Positions 7,246-16,184 are shown, counted from the first letter of the stretch. The stretch: DNA of 30,286 bases from JAFAXD01 sp035472475 (GCA_035472475.1 DATIPA010000026.1:1-30286), one strand, 5' to 3'. Notes: generated by a model from the sequence alone, not told the origin. Numbers and translations are program-made.

Positions 7246-8676
7246 TCAGCCCCGTCCGGCCGCTGGCCAGTCATCGAGGGTGCGCTGGAAGAGAGCCTGC
7301 ACGTCGGCCACGTGGCGGTCGAGGTCCTCAATTTTCCACGGCGTCACGTCGATCGCCGGCAGCACACACACTTGCACCGTGCCGGGTCGAAACAGCAGCG
7401 AACCTCGCGGCATCACCTCGTAGGTGTTGCGAATGACCACCGGCACGACCGGCACGCCGGCCTGCATTGCGATGTGAAAGGCGCCCTTCTTGAACCGACC
7501 CAGTTTCGGGGTGAGGCTGCGCGTTCCCTCCGGCGCGATCACGACGCTCATCCCCTGCCGGAGCCGGTCGACCGCCGGCTGCATGGCTTCCTTGGCACTG
7601 CGGGTGTTGCTGAATGCAAAGTCTAGTGCGCTCAGGATCTGCCCAAGAAGCGGCATCCTGGCCACTTCCTTCTTTGCGACGCCGGTGAAGCCCCGCCTCA
7701 GCAGCGTCAAGAGGACGTAGCCGTCGACAATGCTTTGATGATTGAACAGGAACAGCGCCGGCCGGTGCGCCCACAGGTGGTGCTCGCCTTGGGCTTCGAC
7801 CTCGATGCCGGTAATCGCGAGCATGACATCGCTGCTGATCGCACCGACCAATTCGGCGGCCCGGCGTTTTTTCCCGGTCGCAGCCGCGTAAGCGAGGCCC
7901 CCGAGCGAGGTGGCCGCGAGCGCGCAATAGCCGCCCAGGCTGCGTGCGCGCGTGCCAGCCGAAGCCATGTGGCGCGCCGGGAAGCGCAACACCGTCCAGC
8001 CTTCGTGCTGCGCCGCCGCGGTCAGCGCCGGCTTCGGGTTCACGGCCGCCGCGTGCCCCACGGTCTTCAGAAAGGCGATGTCTTCGTTGCCGTTGGCGTA
8101 GCCATAGCTGCGCGAAAGCGCGATCCCATGCGCCTTTGCGAAATCGCACACCGCTGCGGCCTTGCCGGCGCCCCACAGCGGCACGCCCTCAACGCCGCCC
8201 GTCAGGCGACCGTCACGCACCGTCACGCGCGTGCACAGCAGATGTGCGATCCCCAGTTCCTCAGCGATCGGGGCTGTCTGGAAGCGGGTGGCCGAGGATG
8301 CGATCGCCACTGTATGCCCCATTTTCTGATGCGCCTTCACGAGGCTCCAGGCCTCAGGAAAAAGCCGGCGGGCGATCCTTTCCTTGAACAGGCGCGTCCA
8401 GAGTTCGGCAACCTCTTGTTCCGGATGACCGGCCAATTCCGCAATGGCCTTGCCGATAACGTCGGCGAATTCGCTTTCGTCCATGTCGCCGTGCCACACC
8501 ACGCGGGCGATGGCGGCAGCCTCGCGAAGACCCATTTGGCGGCGACGGAACCGGTCGGTGAAGTACGCCGTAGCTGAATAGCCGTCGATCAATGTGCCGT
8601 CGAAGTCGAAGAAGGCGCCGATATCCGGACCTTTCGGACCGGCCTCGATCGCGGCGATGGTGTCTGCTGCAGGCAT
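7246..8676 (-). CDS. HAD-IB phosphatase fused to a PlsC-type acyltransferase
   Basis: The 476-residue protein has two domains. Residues about 15-225 are a HAD subfamily IB hydrolase (phosphoserine-phosphatase-like), with FDFDGTLIDG (D24, D26), SSATRF and a YANGNEDIAF metal-site variant. Residues about 285-476 are a 1-acylglycerol-3-phosphate acyltransferase-like domain with H313-QSIV-D318 (HX4D), PEGTRS at 382-387 and VPVVPVVIRN. Related fusions are known in actinobacteria and proteobacteria and are thought to act in lipid metabolism. Hydrophobic residues around 250-290 may bind the membrane. The ATG follows AGGATC. It is 52 bases after the FAD oxidoreductase gene, so probably last in the operon. 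Confidence 0.88.
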   Translation of the reverse strand: MPAADTIAAIEAGPKGPDIGAFFDFDGTLIDGYSATAYFTDRFRRRQMGLREAAAIARVVWHGDMDESEFADVIGKAIAELAGHPEQEVAELWTRLFKERIARRLFPEAWSLVKAHQKMGHTVAIASSATRFQTAPIAEELGIAHLLCTRVTVRDGRLTGGVEGVPLWGAGKAAAVCDFAKAHGIALSRSYGYANGNEDIAFLKTVGHAAAVNPKPALTAAAQHEGWTVLRFPARHMASAGTRARSLGGYCALAATSLGGLAYAAATGKKRRAAELVGAISSDVMLAITGIEVEAQGEHHLWAHRPALFLFNHQSIVDGYVLLTLLRRGFTGVAKKEVARMPLLGQILSALDFAFSNTRSAKEAMQPAVDRLRQGMSVVIAPEGTRSLTPKLGRFKKGAFHIAMQAGVPVVPVVIRNTYEVMPRGSLLFRPGTVQVCVLPAIDVTPWKIEDLDRHVADVQALFQRTLDDWPAAGRG

Positions 8677-8728
8677 CAGCGCAGATCCTGCTCGCCGTGG
8701 CGCAGCACGATGAGCGATAGCGTGCTCG

Positions 8729-10324
8729 TCATCGGGTGACGAACTGACACGAATTACTCAAAGCGAGGCCGAGATCGGCCAGTAGCACCTGCGCGGCGTT
8801 GTAGGCCGGCAGGCCCGTGATGTTGCCGCCCGGATGGCTGCTCGATCCGCACAGATAGAGCCTGGGGATGTGGGTGCGGTAGCTGCCGGCCCCGCGAAAC
8901 GGCCGGTCGTAGCCGACCTGGCCATTGGTGAACGCGCCGACCAGAAGATCGCCCGCGCGCATGTTGGGAAGGCTGCGCTCGGTGTCGAGCGGCGTGCGCA
9001 CAAAGCTGTCGAGCACCGCATCGCGCAGGTTGGGCGCGTACTGCCGCCACAGCGCCAGCATCGCTTCGCCGTGCTCCCGGCCGGCGCGGTCCCAGCTGCC
9101 GGGATCGCCGCCAAGCCGATAGGGAAGCTTCTCCCACATGAAGGCGGTGTGCCGTCCCGTCGGCGCCTGGCTCGGATCGAACAGGGTCGGGCAAGCGCCC
9201 CACATGACGGTCGGCGGCATCGTGCCGGCCTCGTGATGGCGCACGATCTCCGGGAACTGATCGACGTGATCAAGCCCGAGGATGACCATGAAGGCGCGGT
9301 CGAGTTCGGGATGATTGGCGCGCGCCGCATAGCGCGGCGGGTCGGAAAGGTTAAGGTTGAGCGCGAACAGCGGCGCCAACAGGTTGTATTGGAATTTCGC
9401 CACCTGATCGCGGACCTGGCGCGGCAGCAGCGCGGTGTCGATGAGATCAAGAAACGTCTGATGCGGATTGAGCGATGACGCAACAAACTGGCGCGCGCGA
9501 AACACCTCGCCCTGTGCGGTCTCGACCCCGACGGCACGGCCGCCCTCGACCAGAATCCGCCGCGGCTCGCACTGCAGCCGGATCTCACCGCCGCTCGCGC
9601 GCACCGCGGCTTCCAGCGCACGCGCCAATGCGGCGCTCCCGCCGCGCGACATCTGCGCCTTGGCAGGGCTCGCCAGCAGCGCGGCGATATGATGCCCGAA
9701 CCCTCGCGCCCGCAGGTCAACCTCGCGCAGGCCGTTAAAGAACAGGAGACCGGCCTTGACGGTCGGGTGTTCGAATTCCTGGTGCACAAATTCGAGCGGC
9801 GAGAGCGCGCTCACCTCGAGCAGCCGCCGGCCGGCGGCAGTGCGTGCGAGCTTCTGCGCGCGTTCCTCCGGGGGCAGGGGCGGGGAGCGGCCTTCGGGAA
9901 TCAGGATGTCGCGCACAATCGGCACAAAGTCGGTGTGCCAGCGGCGCAGCGTTGCGGCATCGTGTTGGCTGAAGGCCGCGAACGACGCGATGGTACGCTC
10001 GATATCGGTCCACCAAGCGAGCGCGCGCCCATCGCGCGTGATCAATGCCACGTTGAGCTCGGGCTCGATCAAGTGCGCGCCATGCCGTTCAAGCTCGAGG
10101 TCGGCATACCAGGGCATCGTGGTGATGGCGCGCTGGAAGAACGCGTGGGTGTTGTGCAAAAACCCGGGATGGCGCGGGTCTTCCAGGGTCGCGAGCCCGC
10201 CGCCGGCCACCGCCTTGCGTTCGAGCGTCATCGTCTTGAGCCCGGCCTTGCCGAGGTAGGCCTGCAGGATCAGCCCGTTGTGGCCAGCGCCGAGGATGAT
10301 GCCGTCGTAGATCTGACCGCTCAC
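8729..10324 (-). CDS. Phytoene-dehydrogenase-like FAD-dependent oxidoreductase
   Basis: This 531-residue flavoprotein begins with a Rossmann FAD motif, IILGAGHNGLILQAYLGKAG (G12, G14, G17), followed by E36 of the ribose-binding acid. It ends with LYLCGSSSHPGGNITGLPAYNAAQVLL, the C-terminal FAD motif of the phytoene desaturase/CrtI-like amine-oxidase superfamily. No carotenoid genes are nearby, so it is probably one of the many uncharacterised family members oxidising another hydrophobic or cyclic substrate. The start is GTG at 10324, overlapping the preceding stop as GTGA, with GGAGC upstream; this tight coupling argues that it belongs to the operon. Confidence 0.88.
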   Translation of the reverse strand: MSGQIYDGIILGAGHNGLILQAYLGKAGLKTMTLERKAVAGGGLATLEDPRHPGFLHNTHAFFQRAITTMPWYADLELERHGAHLIEPELNVALITRDGRALAWWTDIERTIASFAAFSQHDAATLRRWHTDFVPIVRDILIPEGRSPPLPPEERAQKLARTAAGRRLLEVSALSPLEFVHQEFEHPTVKAGLLFFNGLREVDLRARGFGHHIAALLASPAKAQMSRGGSAALARALEAAVRASGGEIRLQCEPRRILVEGGRAVGVETAQGEVFRARQFVASSLNPHQTFLDLIDTALLPRQVRDQVAKFQYNLLAPLFALNLNLSDPPRYAARANHPELDRAFMVILGLDHVDQFPEIVRHHEAGTMPPTVMWGACPTLFDPSQAPTGRHTAFMWEKLPYRLGGDPGSWDRAGREHGEAMLALWRQYAPNLRDAVLDSFVRTPLDTERSLPNMRAGDLLVGAFTNGQVGYDRPFRGAGSYRTHIPRLYLCGSSSHPGGNITGLPAYNAAQVLLADLGLALSNSCQFVTR

Positions 10325-11151
10325 ACCGTGCTCCGATAGCGCTCGACGCAGACCTTGAGCACCTCAGCGGGAGCGCGCGTCCACCAGTTGCGGGCCGAGA
10401 AGATCTCGACATCGCAGTGACCCGCGTAGCCGGCCGCCTCCACCATGGCGCGGATACCGCGCAGGTCGATGATGCCGTCGCCCATCATGCCGCGGTCCGC
10501 CACCAGATCGGTGGTCGGTACTAGCCAATCGCAGACGTGATAGGTGAGGACGCGCGGGCCGGCGCGTGCGATCGCCGCCTTCAGCGCAGGGTCCCACCAC
10601 ACATGATAGACGTCGACCGCGACCCCGACGCCGTCCCCCAATTCGTCACAGAGGTCGAGCGCCTGGTCGAGCGTGCTCACGACGCAGCGGTCGGCCGCGG
10701 TCATTGGATGCAGCGGCTCGATCGCGAGCGGCATTCTGGCGGAGCGCGCATGCGCCGCGATCGCCGCAATGCCGTCGCGGACCTGCTCGCGCGCGCCCGC
10801 GATGTCTTTCGAGCCGGGCGGCAATCCGCCGGCCACCAGCACCAGGCACAGCGCGCCGATCTCCGCCGCCTCGTCGATCGCGTGCTTGTTGTCTTCGATC
10901 GCCGCCTTACGGCCGGCCGCGTCGGCTGCCGTGAGCATGCCGCCGCGGCAGTAGCAGGTCGCCGTCATGTCGTGCGCGCGCAGCAGCTCGCGGCTGCGCT
11001 TTACCCCGAGCGCCGCGACCCCGTCGCGCCAGGGCGCAATCCCGGTGATACCGGCGCGCGTGCAGCCTTCGATCTGCCGCTCCAGCGGCCACGACTTGAT
11101 GGTGGCGGAATTGATGGCAAGCCAGCGCAGATCGTTGCTCAAGTCGCGCAT
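10321..11151 (-). CDS. Sugar phosphate isomerase/epimerase-like TIM barrel
   Basis: This 276-residue protein belongs to the xylose-isomerase-like/AP-endonuclease-2 TIM-barrel superfamily. Putative metal ligands are E145 (AIEPLHPM), D180 and H183 (AVDVYHVWWD), H205 (LTYHVCDW) and E249 (CDVEIFS), the expected set for a divalent-metal site at the barrel mouth. Members isomerise or epimerise keto sugars or inosose. The start ATG overlaps the stop of the DUF993 gene as TAATG, and its own stop overlaps the next start, so it is translated in a coupled chain. The exact substrate cannot be read from sequence. Confidence 0.88.
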   Translation of the reverse strand: MRDLSNDLRWLAINSATIKSWPLERQIEGCTRAGITGIAPWRDGVAALGVKRSRELLRAHDMTATCYCRGGMLTAADAAGRKAAIEDNKHAIDEAAEIGALCLVLVAGGLPPGSKDIAGAREQVRDGIAAIAAHARSARMPLAIEPLHPMTAADRCVVSTLDQALDLCDELGDGVGVAVDVYHVWWDPALKAAIARAGPRVLTYHVCDWLVPTTDLVADRGMMGDGIIDLRGIRAMVEAAGYAGHCDVEIFSARNWWTRAPAEVLKVCVERYRSTV

Positions 11152-12311
11152 TAATGAATGCCCCGCGTCGCCAGCACGGTGCGCATGCGTGCGGTGGCGT
11201 CCTCGGGATCGCGCAGCAGACCGGACGCATCGGCGAGGCGGAACAGATCCGCGAGGTGCAGGGTCGAGCGCGCGCTTTCCTGGCCGCCCACCATGATGAA
11301 ATGATCCTGCAGGCTGTTGAGATAGGCCATGAACACGACGCCGGTCTTGTAGAAGCGGGTCGGCGCCCGAAAGATGTGGCGCGAGAGCGCGACCGTCGGG
11401 CGCAGGATGTCGTGGAACGTCGCCTGATCGCCGCGAGTGAGCGCGCCGAGCGCGGCCGCGGCGGCCGGTGCGATGGCATCGAAGATGCCCAGCAGCGCAT
11501 CGGAATAGCCCTGCGCGTCGCCGGCGATCAGCTCGGCGTAGTTGAAATCGTCGCCCGTGTACATGCGCATGCCTTGCGGAATGCGGCGGCGCATAGCGAT
11601 CTCCTTGTCCTTGTCGAGCAGCGAGATTTTTACGCCGTCGACCTTGGCGGCGTTGTCGGTGATAACGTCGACGGCGACCGCCATCGCGGCGTCGTGATCG
11701 GCATGTCCCCAGTAGCGCGCCAGCGCCGGGTCGAACATTTCGCCCAGCCAGTGAATGATCACCGGCTCCTTCACGTCGCGCAGGATCCGTCCGTAGACTT
11801 TGGCGTAGTCGTCGGGCGTGCGCGCCACCCGCGCCAGCGCGCGGCTCGCCATCAGGATAATCCGCCCGCCGAGCTTCTCAACCGCGGCGCACTGCTCCTC
11901 GTAGGCGCGGATCACGTCGTCGATGGTCACGTCCGGCCCCGGCTCGAGGTGATCGGTGCCGGCACCCGACGCGATCACGGCGCCCGGCACCTGTCTCGCC
12001 GCTTCCAAGCTGCGGCTGATCAGCTCGAGCGAGGTCGGCCAGTCGAGTCCCATGCCGCGCTGCGCGGTGTCCATGGCTTCGGCGACGCCGAGGCCGAGCG
12101 ACCACAGATATTTGCGGAACGCGATGGTGCGGTCCCAGTCGATGGCCGGCATGAGCCACGGGTCGTTCTCGGCAAGCGGGTCGGCGACCACATGGGCGGC
12201 CGCGTAGGCGACGCGGTTGAACGGCGCCGTCCCGGCCGGAAAGGCCTTTGGCGCCTGCGTCGTATAACGGGCAAGCCTGCCGCCGGCGGTGGGGAGATTC
12301 AGGGTTGGCAT
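11151..12311 (-). CDS. DUF993 family protein (dihydrodipicolinate synthase-like fold)
   Basis: The 386-residue product matches DUF993, a family related to DapA-type Schiff-base lyases. The likely Schiff-base lysine is K228 in KVDGVKISLLDKDKE. Other recognisable stretches are WDRTIAFRKYLWSLGLGVAEAMDTAQRG near the N-terminus (split here as residues 59-86) and MRMYTGDDFNYAELI. A longer in-frame reading exists, but ATG 12311 has GAAGG at good spacing and follows the dehydrogenase stop by 2 bases. DUF993 genes usually accompany a Gfo/Idh dehydrogenase and a TIM-barrel isomerase, as here, suggesting retro-aldol cleavage of an oxidised sugar-like intermediate. That role is inference. Confidence 0.88.
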   Translation of the reverse strand: MPTLNLPTAGGRLARYTTQAPKAFPAGTAPFNRVAYAAAHVVADPLAENDPWLMPAIDWDRTIAFRKYLWSLGLGVAEAMDTAQRGMGLDWPTSLELISRSLEAARQVPGAVIASGAGTDHLEPGPDVTIDDVIRAYEEQCAAVEKLGGRIILMASRALARVARTPDDYAKVYGRILRDVKEPVIIHWLGEMFDPALARYWGHADHDAAMAVAVDVITDNAAKVDGVKISLLDKDKEIAMRRRIPQGMRMYTGDDFNYAELIAGDAQGYSDALLGIFDAIAPAAAAALGALTRGDQATFHDILRPTVALSRHIFRAPTRFYKTGVVFMAYLNSLQDHFIMVGGQESARSTLHLADLFRLADASGLLRDPEDATARMRTVLATRGIH

Positions 12312-12313
12312 CG

Positions 12314-13465
12314 TCACACCTTCAACGCCGGAATATCGATCGAGCGCCGCTCCTTCCAGCTCTGCAATCCGGCCTCGGCGAGCTGCACGCCCTTGGCGCC
12401 TTCGAGCAGCGTCCATTTGAACGGCGCATCGTCGTAGAGGTGGCGGATGAACATTTCCCACTCGACCTTGAAGCCGTTGTCGTGGCTGCCGAGCCCAGGA
12501 ACCTCGGACCACGTCTCGAAGAAATCGATCGGTTGCGGCACGTCCGGATTCCAGACCGGACGCGGCGTGTTGACCCGCGCCTGGCTCCAGCATCTTTGCA
12601 AGCCCGCGACCGCTGAGCCGTGCGTACCGTCGACGTGAAACGTCACAAGGTCGTCGCGCCGCACACGCGTGCACCAGGAACTGTTGATCTGCGCGATCAC
12701 GCCGCCGGCGAGCTCGAACGTCGCGTAGGCCGCATCGTCGGCGTCAGCAACGTACGGCTTGCCCGCCTCGTCGACGCGTTTTGGAATGTGAATCGCGCCG
12801 AGGCATGAGACCGAGCGCACCTGGCCGAACAAATTGTCGAGCACGTAGCGCCAGTGGCACAGCATGTCGAGAATGATGCCGCCGCCGTCCTGCTTGCGAT
12901 AGTTCCAGGACGGCCGGTTGGCGGGCTGCCAGTCGCCTTCAAACACCCAGTAGCCGAACTCGCCGCGCACCGAGAGCAGGCGACCGAAGAATCCGGACTC
13001 GATCAACATCCGCAACTTCAGCAGCCCGGGCAGAAACAGCTTGTCCTGCACCACGCCATGCTTGATCCCGGCCTTGGCCGCGGCGCGGACGAGGTCGAGC
13101 GCGTCGGCCAGAGTTTCGGCAACCGGCTTCTCGCAATAGATGTGCTTGCCGGCCGCCATCGCCTTCCGCAGCAACTGCGCGCGCAACTGCGTGGTCGCCG
13201 CATCGAAGAATACCGTGTCGTCGGGATTTTTCAGCGCCGCATCGAGGTCGGTGGTGAAGCGCGTCAGCCCATGCACCTTGGCAAGCGCGGCGAGCTTTTC
13301 GGAATTGCGCCCGACCAGGATCGGGTCGGGCATAACGCGGTCGCCGTTCTTGAGCACGACGCCGCCCTGGGCGCGGATCGCGGCGATCGACCGGATCAAG
13401 TGCTGGTTCATGCCCATGCGCCCGGTCACGCCGTTCATGATGAGGCCGAGACGATGTTGCGCCAT
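12314..13465 (-). CDS. Gfo/Idh/MocA-family oxidoreductase
   Basis: This 383-residue NAD(P)-dependent dehydrogenase has an N-terminal Rossmann fold beginning at RLGLIMNGVTGRMGMN and the family's catalytic EKP motif at residues 112-114 (YCEKPVAE). The C-terminal alpha/beta domain includes GGGIILDMLCHWRYVLDNL, where the usual GxxxDxxxH pattern appears as D-M-L-C-H. Relatives oxidise sugars, inositols and their derivatives. ATG 13465 is preferred to 13486 because AAAGGAAAG lies just upstream. It follows the ABC ATPase by 21 bases. An oxidation feeding the DUF993 and TIM-barrel enzymes is likely. Confidence 0.9.
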   Translation of the reverse strand: MAQHRLGLIMNGVTGRMGMNQHLIRSIAAIRAQGGVVLKNGDRVMPDPILVGRNSEKLAALAKVHGLTRFTTDLDAALKNPDDTVFFDAATTQLRAQLLRKAMAAGKHIYCEKPVAETLADALDLVRAAAKAGIKHGVVQDKLFLPGLLKLRMLIESGFFGRLLSVRGEFGYWVFEGDWQPANRPSWNYRKQDGGGIILDMLCHWRYVLDNLFGQVRSVSCLGAIHIPKRVDEAGKPYVADADDAAYATFELAGGVIAQINSSWCTRVRRDDLVTFHVDGTHGSAVAGLQRCWSQARVNTPRPVWNPDVPQPIDFFETWSEVPGLGSHDNGFKVEWEMFIRHLYDDAPFKWTLLEGAKGVQLAEAGLQSWKERRSIDIPALKV

Positions 13466-13486
13466 CGTGGCTTTCCTTTCTAACAA

Positions 13487-14257
13487 TCAATCCATGCCCA
13501 GCAGCCGGTAGACGCGAAGCGTGTATTCGCCAAAGGCTTCACCGGTCTTCATGTCGAGGCTGCGCGGGTGCGGCAGGTCCACGCGAAAATTGTCCGCCAT
13601 GCGCGCCGGCCCGGCGGTGAGCACGATCACCCGCGTCCCGAGAAACACCGCCTCGGTGATGCCGTGGGTGACGAACACGATCGTCTTCTTGGCCTTTTCC
13701 CAGATCTGCAGCAACTCGAGGTTCATCTTTTCGCGGGTCATGGCGTCGAGCGCCCCGAACGGCTCGTCCATCAGGATCAGCTTGGGATCGTGGATGAGCG
13801 CGCGCGCAATGGCGGCACGTTGCTGCATGCCGCCGGAGAGCTCGTAGGGGAATTTGTCCTCGGAGCCGCGCAATCCGACCAGCGCCAGCAGCTCGCGGGC
13901 GCGCTCCCGGCTTTGGGCGAGCGGAAGCCCGAGGATTTCGGCCGGCAGCAACACGTTGTCGAGAATGCGCCGCCATTTCAGCAGCAGCGGCTGCTGGAAC
14001 ACCATGCCGATGTCGCGCGCCGGATCGAACGGCTGCGACGCCGAGCCAATGCGAACCTCGCCCGACTCGTAGGAGTGCAGGCCGGCCAGGATTTTCAGCA
14101 ACGTCGTCTTGCCGCAGCCGGACGGGCCGACCAGCGCGACCAGCTCGCCGTCTTCGACGTCGAAGGTCGCCTCCGAGACCGCCAGAAACTCCGTACCGCG
14201 CGTGCGATAGACCTTGCGCACGCCGGCGAGATGAATGAATGGGGCGGCGGTGGTCAT
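13487..14257 (-). CDS. ABC importer ATPase (SsuB/TauB type)
   Basis: This 256-residue ATPase has Walker A GPSGCGKTT (44-52), Q-loop VFQQP, signature LSGGMQ (140-145) and Walker B LILMDEP (160-166) followed by a D-loop, and the H-loop in VTHGITEA. It resembles the nitrate/sulfonate/taurine group that pairs with NMT1/THI5-like binding proteins. It overlaps the permease gene by 4 bases (ATGA). With the permease (14254-15075) and the binding protein (16983-17990) it makes a complete importer for a small organic solute. Confidence 0.93.
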   Translation of the reverse strand: MTTAAPFIHLAGVRKVYRTRGTEFLAVSEATFDVEDGELVALVGPSGCGKTTLLKILAGLHSYESGEVRIGSASQPFDPARDIGMVFQQPLLLKWRRILDNVLLPAEILGLPLAQSRERARELLALVGLRGSEDKFPYELSGGMQQRAAIARALIHDPKLILMDEPFGALDAMTREKMNLELLQIWEKAKKTIVFVTHGITEAVFLGTRVIVLTAGPARMADNFRVDLPHPRSLDMKTGEAFGEYTLRVYRLLGMD

Positions 14258-15075
14258 TGCAGGCGCGCGTCGCGCACGACCAGCAGGCGCTCAAGGCCGA
14301 GCACCAGTAGATAGAGCACGCTGCCGATCAGGGTGATCAGGATCACCGCCATGAACATGGCGGCAGTGTCGAGGGTGACCTGGACCTGCAGCATCAGGTA
14401 CCCGAGGCCGCGATCGGAGCCGAGGAATTCACCCACGATGGCGCCGGCGACCGCCAGGATGGCTGCGACCTTCATACCGGAGAAGATGTAGGGCAGGGCG
14501 CCCGGGAACTGGATCTTGGTGAAGAGTTGCCAGCGTGAGCCGCGCAAGGTGCGCACCAGGTCGAGCAGGTCGGGCTCAACCTCGCGCAGTCCCCGCGCGG
14601 TCGTGAGCACGATCGGAAAGAAGCAGATGGCGAACGCCATCATGATGTTGGGGCCGATGCCGTACTTGAACCAGACAATGATCAGCGGCCCGAGCGCGAC
14701 CTTGGGGATCATGTTGAGGCTGACCAGCAACGGCATCGTCGCCATTTCGAGCCAGCGCGACCAGGAGAACACAAGCGCAAGCGCAATGCCGACCACCACC
14801 GCCAGCACATAGCCACCGAAGATCTCGACGCTGGTGACGGCGATGTTTTCCGGCCAGCGATAATTGGGAACCAGCAGGGCGTGTAGGGTCTCGTAGGGCG
14901 AGGGCATCACGAACTTCGGCACGTGGCCGAGTTCGACGAACAGGTACCAGGCGAGCACCAGCAGCAGGTGGCTGATGACGGCAAGGGAATAGCGCTGCAG
15001 TGCGTCGCGGTTAGCGCCCACGGAGGTCTCCTCCCACGCTCGTAGGGTGGCCCGTTCCGACCACCAGGGGATCAT
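14254..15075 (-). CDS. ABC importer permease
   Basis: The 273-residue protein has about six membrane segments, the first around residues 30-50 (LAVISHLLLVLAWYLFVEL). It contains the inner-membrane permease signature near FPIVLTTARGLREVEPDLLDL, the EAA loop that docks the ATPase. It is of the SsuC/TauC type. The ATG at 15075 follows GAGGC; a start a little downstream at 15017 is possible but would only shorten the cytoplasmic N-terminus. It follows the DapA-like gene by 13 bases and overlaps the ATPase gene by 4. Confidence 0.92.
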   Translation of the reverse strand: MIPWWSERATLRAWEETSVGANRDALQRYSLAVISHLLLVLAWYLFVELGHVPKFVMPSPYETLHALLVPNYRWPENIAVTSVEIFGGYVLAVVVGIALALVFSWSRWLEMATMPLLVSLNMIPKVALGPLIIVWFKYGIGPNIMMAFAICFFPIVLTTARGLREVEPDLLDLVRTLRGSRWQLFTKIQFPGALPYIFSGMKVAAILAVAGAIVGEFLGSDRGLGYLMLQVQVTLDTAAMFMAVILITLIGSVLYLLVLGLERLLVVRDARLQ

Positions 15076-15088
15076 GCCTCATGGCGCA

Positions 15089-16150
15089 TCATCCCAGCCA
15101 GCGCTCGCGGTTTGCGCGCACGAACTCATCGTCGGTGAGATGCGGATAGGCCGCATACACGCGGTCGATCGCGGCTTGCTGGCCGGGGCCCAGCCCTTCA
15201 TTCGGGTCCAGGCACCAGATGCCGGCGAGCAGGCCCTGCCGGCGCAGGATTTCGTGACAGCCGGCGATGACGCCGTGAAAGTTATTGGCGGCGTCAAACA
15301 CGGCCGCGTTGGCGTCGGTGACCTGGGGATCGAGCGCGAGGAGGTCGGCAGGAACGCGATCCGCAGCGACCGCGGTGTGAATGCGATCAAGGAGTTCGAC
15401 GGCTTTCTTGACCCAGACACTCCAGTGCCCCAGAAGGCCGCCCTTGATCCGCAGGGTGTGCAGGCGGCCACCGGCTTCGACGTGAAATGGGGTTAGGAGA
15501 TCAAGCACGATGTGGTCGTCGTTGCCGGTGTAAAGCGTCACCCGGTCGGCCGCGCCAACTTCCGCGACGCCGCGCACCACGTCGAGCGTCCGGTAGCGGT
15601 TGAAGGGCGCAATCTTGACCGCGACCACGTTTTCAATCGCCGCGAAGCGGCGCCAGAACGACACCGGCAGCACGATCCCGCCGACGGCGGGCTGCAGGTA
15701 GAACCCGACGAGCGGGATGTCGGCCGCCACTGTCGTCGCGTGCGCGATCAGGTCGTCCTCGGACGCGCCCTGGAAGGCCGCGAGCGACAAGAGGCCGGCG
15801 TGATAGCCAAGGTCGCGCGCGACATGAGCTTCGTTGCGGGCCTGATCGGTGCGGCCCGAGAGCCCGGCAATCATCACCTGCGGGCGGCGCGTCCAGTCGG
15901 TCGCGGCACGCATTGCGAGCTCCAGCACGGGCGCATAGAGCCCAGCGTCGCGGATGGCGAACTGGGTCGTATGGACGCCGACCGCGAGCCCGCCGGCGCC
16001 GGCGTCGAGATAGTAGCGGGTGAGCGCGCGCTGACGCACCGGATCGAGCTTGCGCGATGCGTCGAGCGCCAGCGGATGCGCCGGGATGGCGACGCCGCGG
16101 CGCAGCGTCTCCAGCACGGATTTTGGCCAATCGGTCCAGCGCGGGGTCAT
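15089..16150 (-). CDS. DapA-like Schiff-base lyase/aldolase, first gene of the operon
   Basis: This 353-residue protein belongs to the dihydrodipicolinate synthase/N-acetylneuraminate lyase superfamily. K179 in VVAVKIAPFN is the likely Schiff-base lysine, and GFYLQPA (Y151) matches the region of the catalytic tyrosine. The TGNDD segment lies near the end of the barrel. It probably cleaves or forms a C-C bond next to a keto acid. The ATG follows GAAGG. The palindrome at 16164-16179 lies 14 bases upstream of the start, so transcription is likely controlled by the TetR protein encoded just upstream. It differs clearly from the DUF993 protein of the same operon. Confidence 0.87.
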   Translation of the reverse strand: MTPRWTDWPKSVLETLRRGVAIPAHPLALDASRKLDPVRQRALTRYYLDAGAGGLAVGVHTTQFAIRDAGLYAPVLELAMRAATDWTRRPQVMIAGLSGRTDQARNEAHVARDLGYHAGLLSLAAFQGASEDDLIAHATTVAADIPLVGFYLQPAVGGIVLPVSFWRRFAAIENVVAVKIAPFNRYRTLDVVRGVAEVGAADRVTLYTGNDDHIVLDLLTPFHVEAGGRLHTLRIKGGLLGHWSVWVKKAVELLDRIHTAVAADRVPADLLALDPQVTDANAAVFDAANNFHGVIAGCHEILRRQGLLAGIWCLDPNEGLGPGQQAAIDRVYAAYPHLTDDEFVRANRERWLG

Positions 16151-16163
16151 GCGGCCTTCTCAA

Positions 16164-16179
16164 GTAACCGGACGGTTAC
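16164..16179. promoter_or_regulatory. TetR operator candidate O1, before the eight-gene operon
   Basis: GTAAC-CGGACG-GTTAC, with arms extendable to GTAACCG/CGGTTAC (7 bp, 2-base centre). It covers the untranslated leader just before the start of the DapA-like gene. Its architecture repeats at 16908-16923 and 19988-20003, and a TetR gene lies between. Confidence 0.7.
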
Positions 16180-16184
16180 ATGGT

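Noticed and set aside
7735..8577. 280-residue plus-strand ORF opposite the HAD-acyltransferase gene
   Set aside because: No motifs, antisense to a gene with two recognisable catalytic domains.
11154..12437. 427-residue plus-strand ORF opposite the DUF993 gene
   Set aside because: It is an antisense shadow: low-complexity, Arg/His/Gln-rich composition without motifs, opposite a gene with clear family features.
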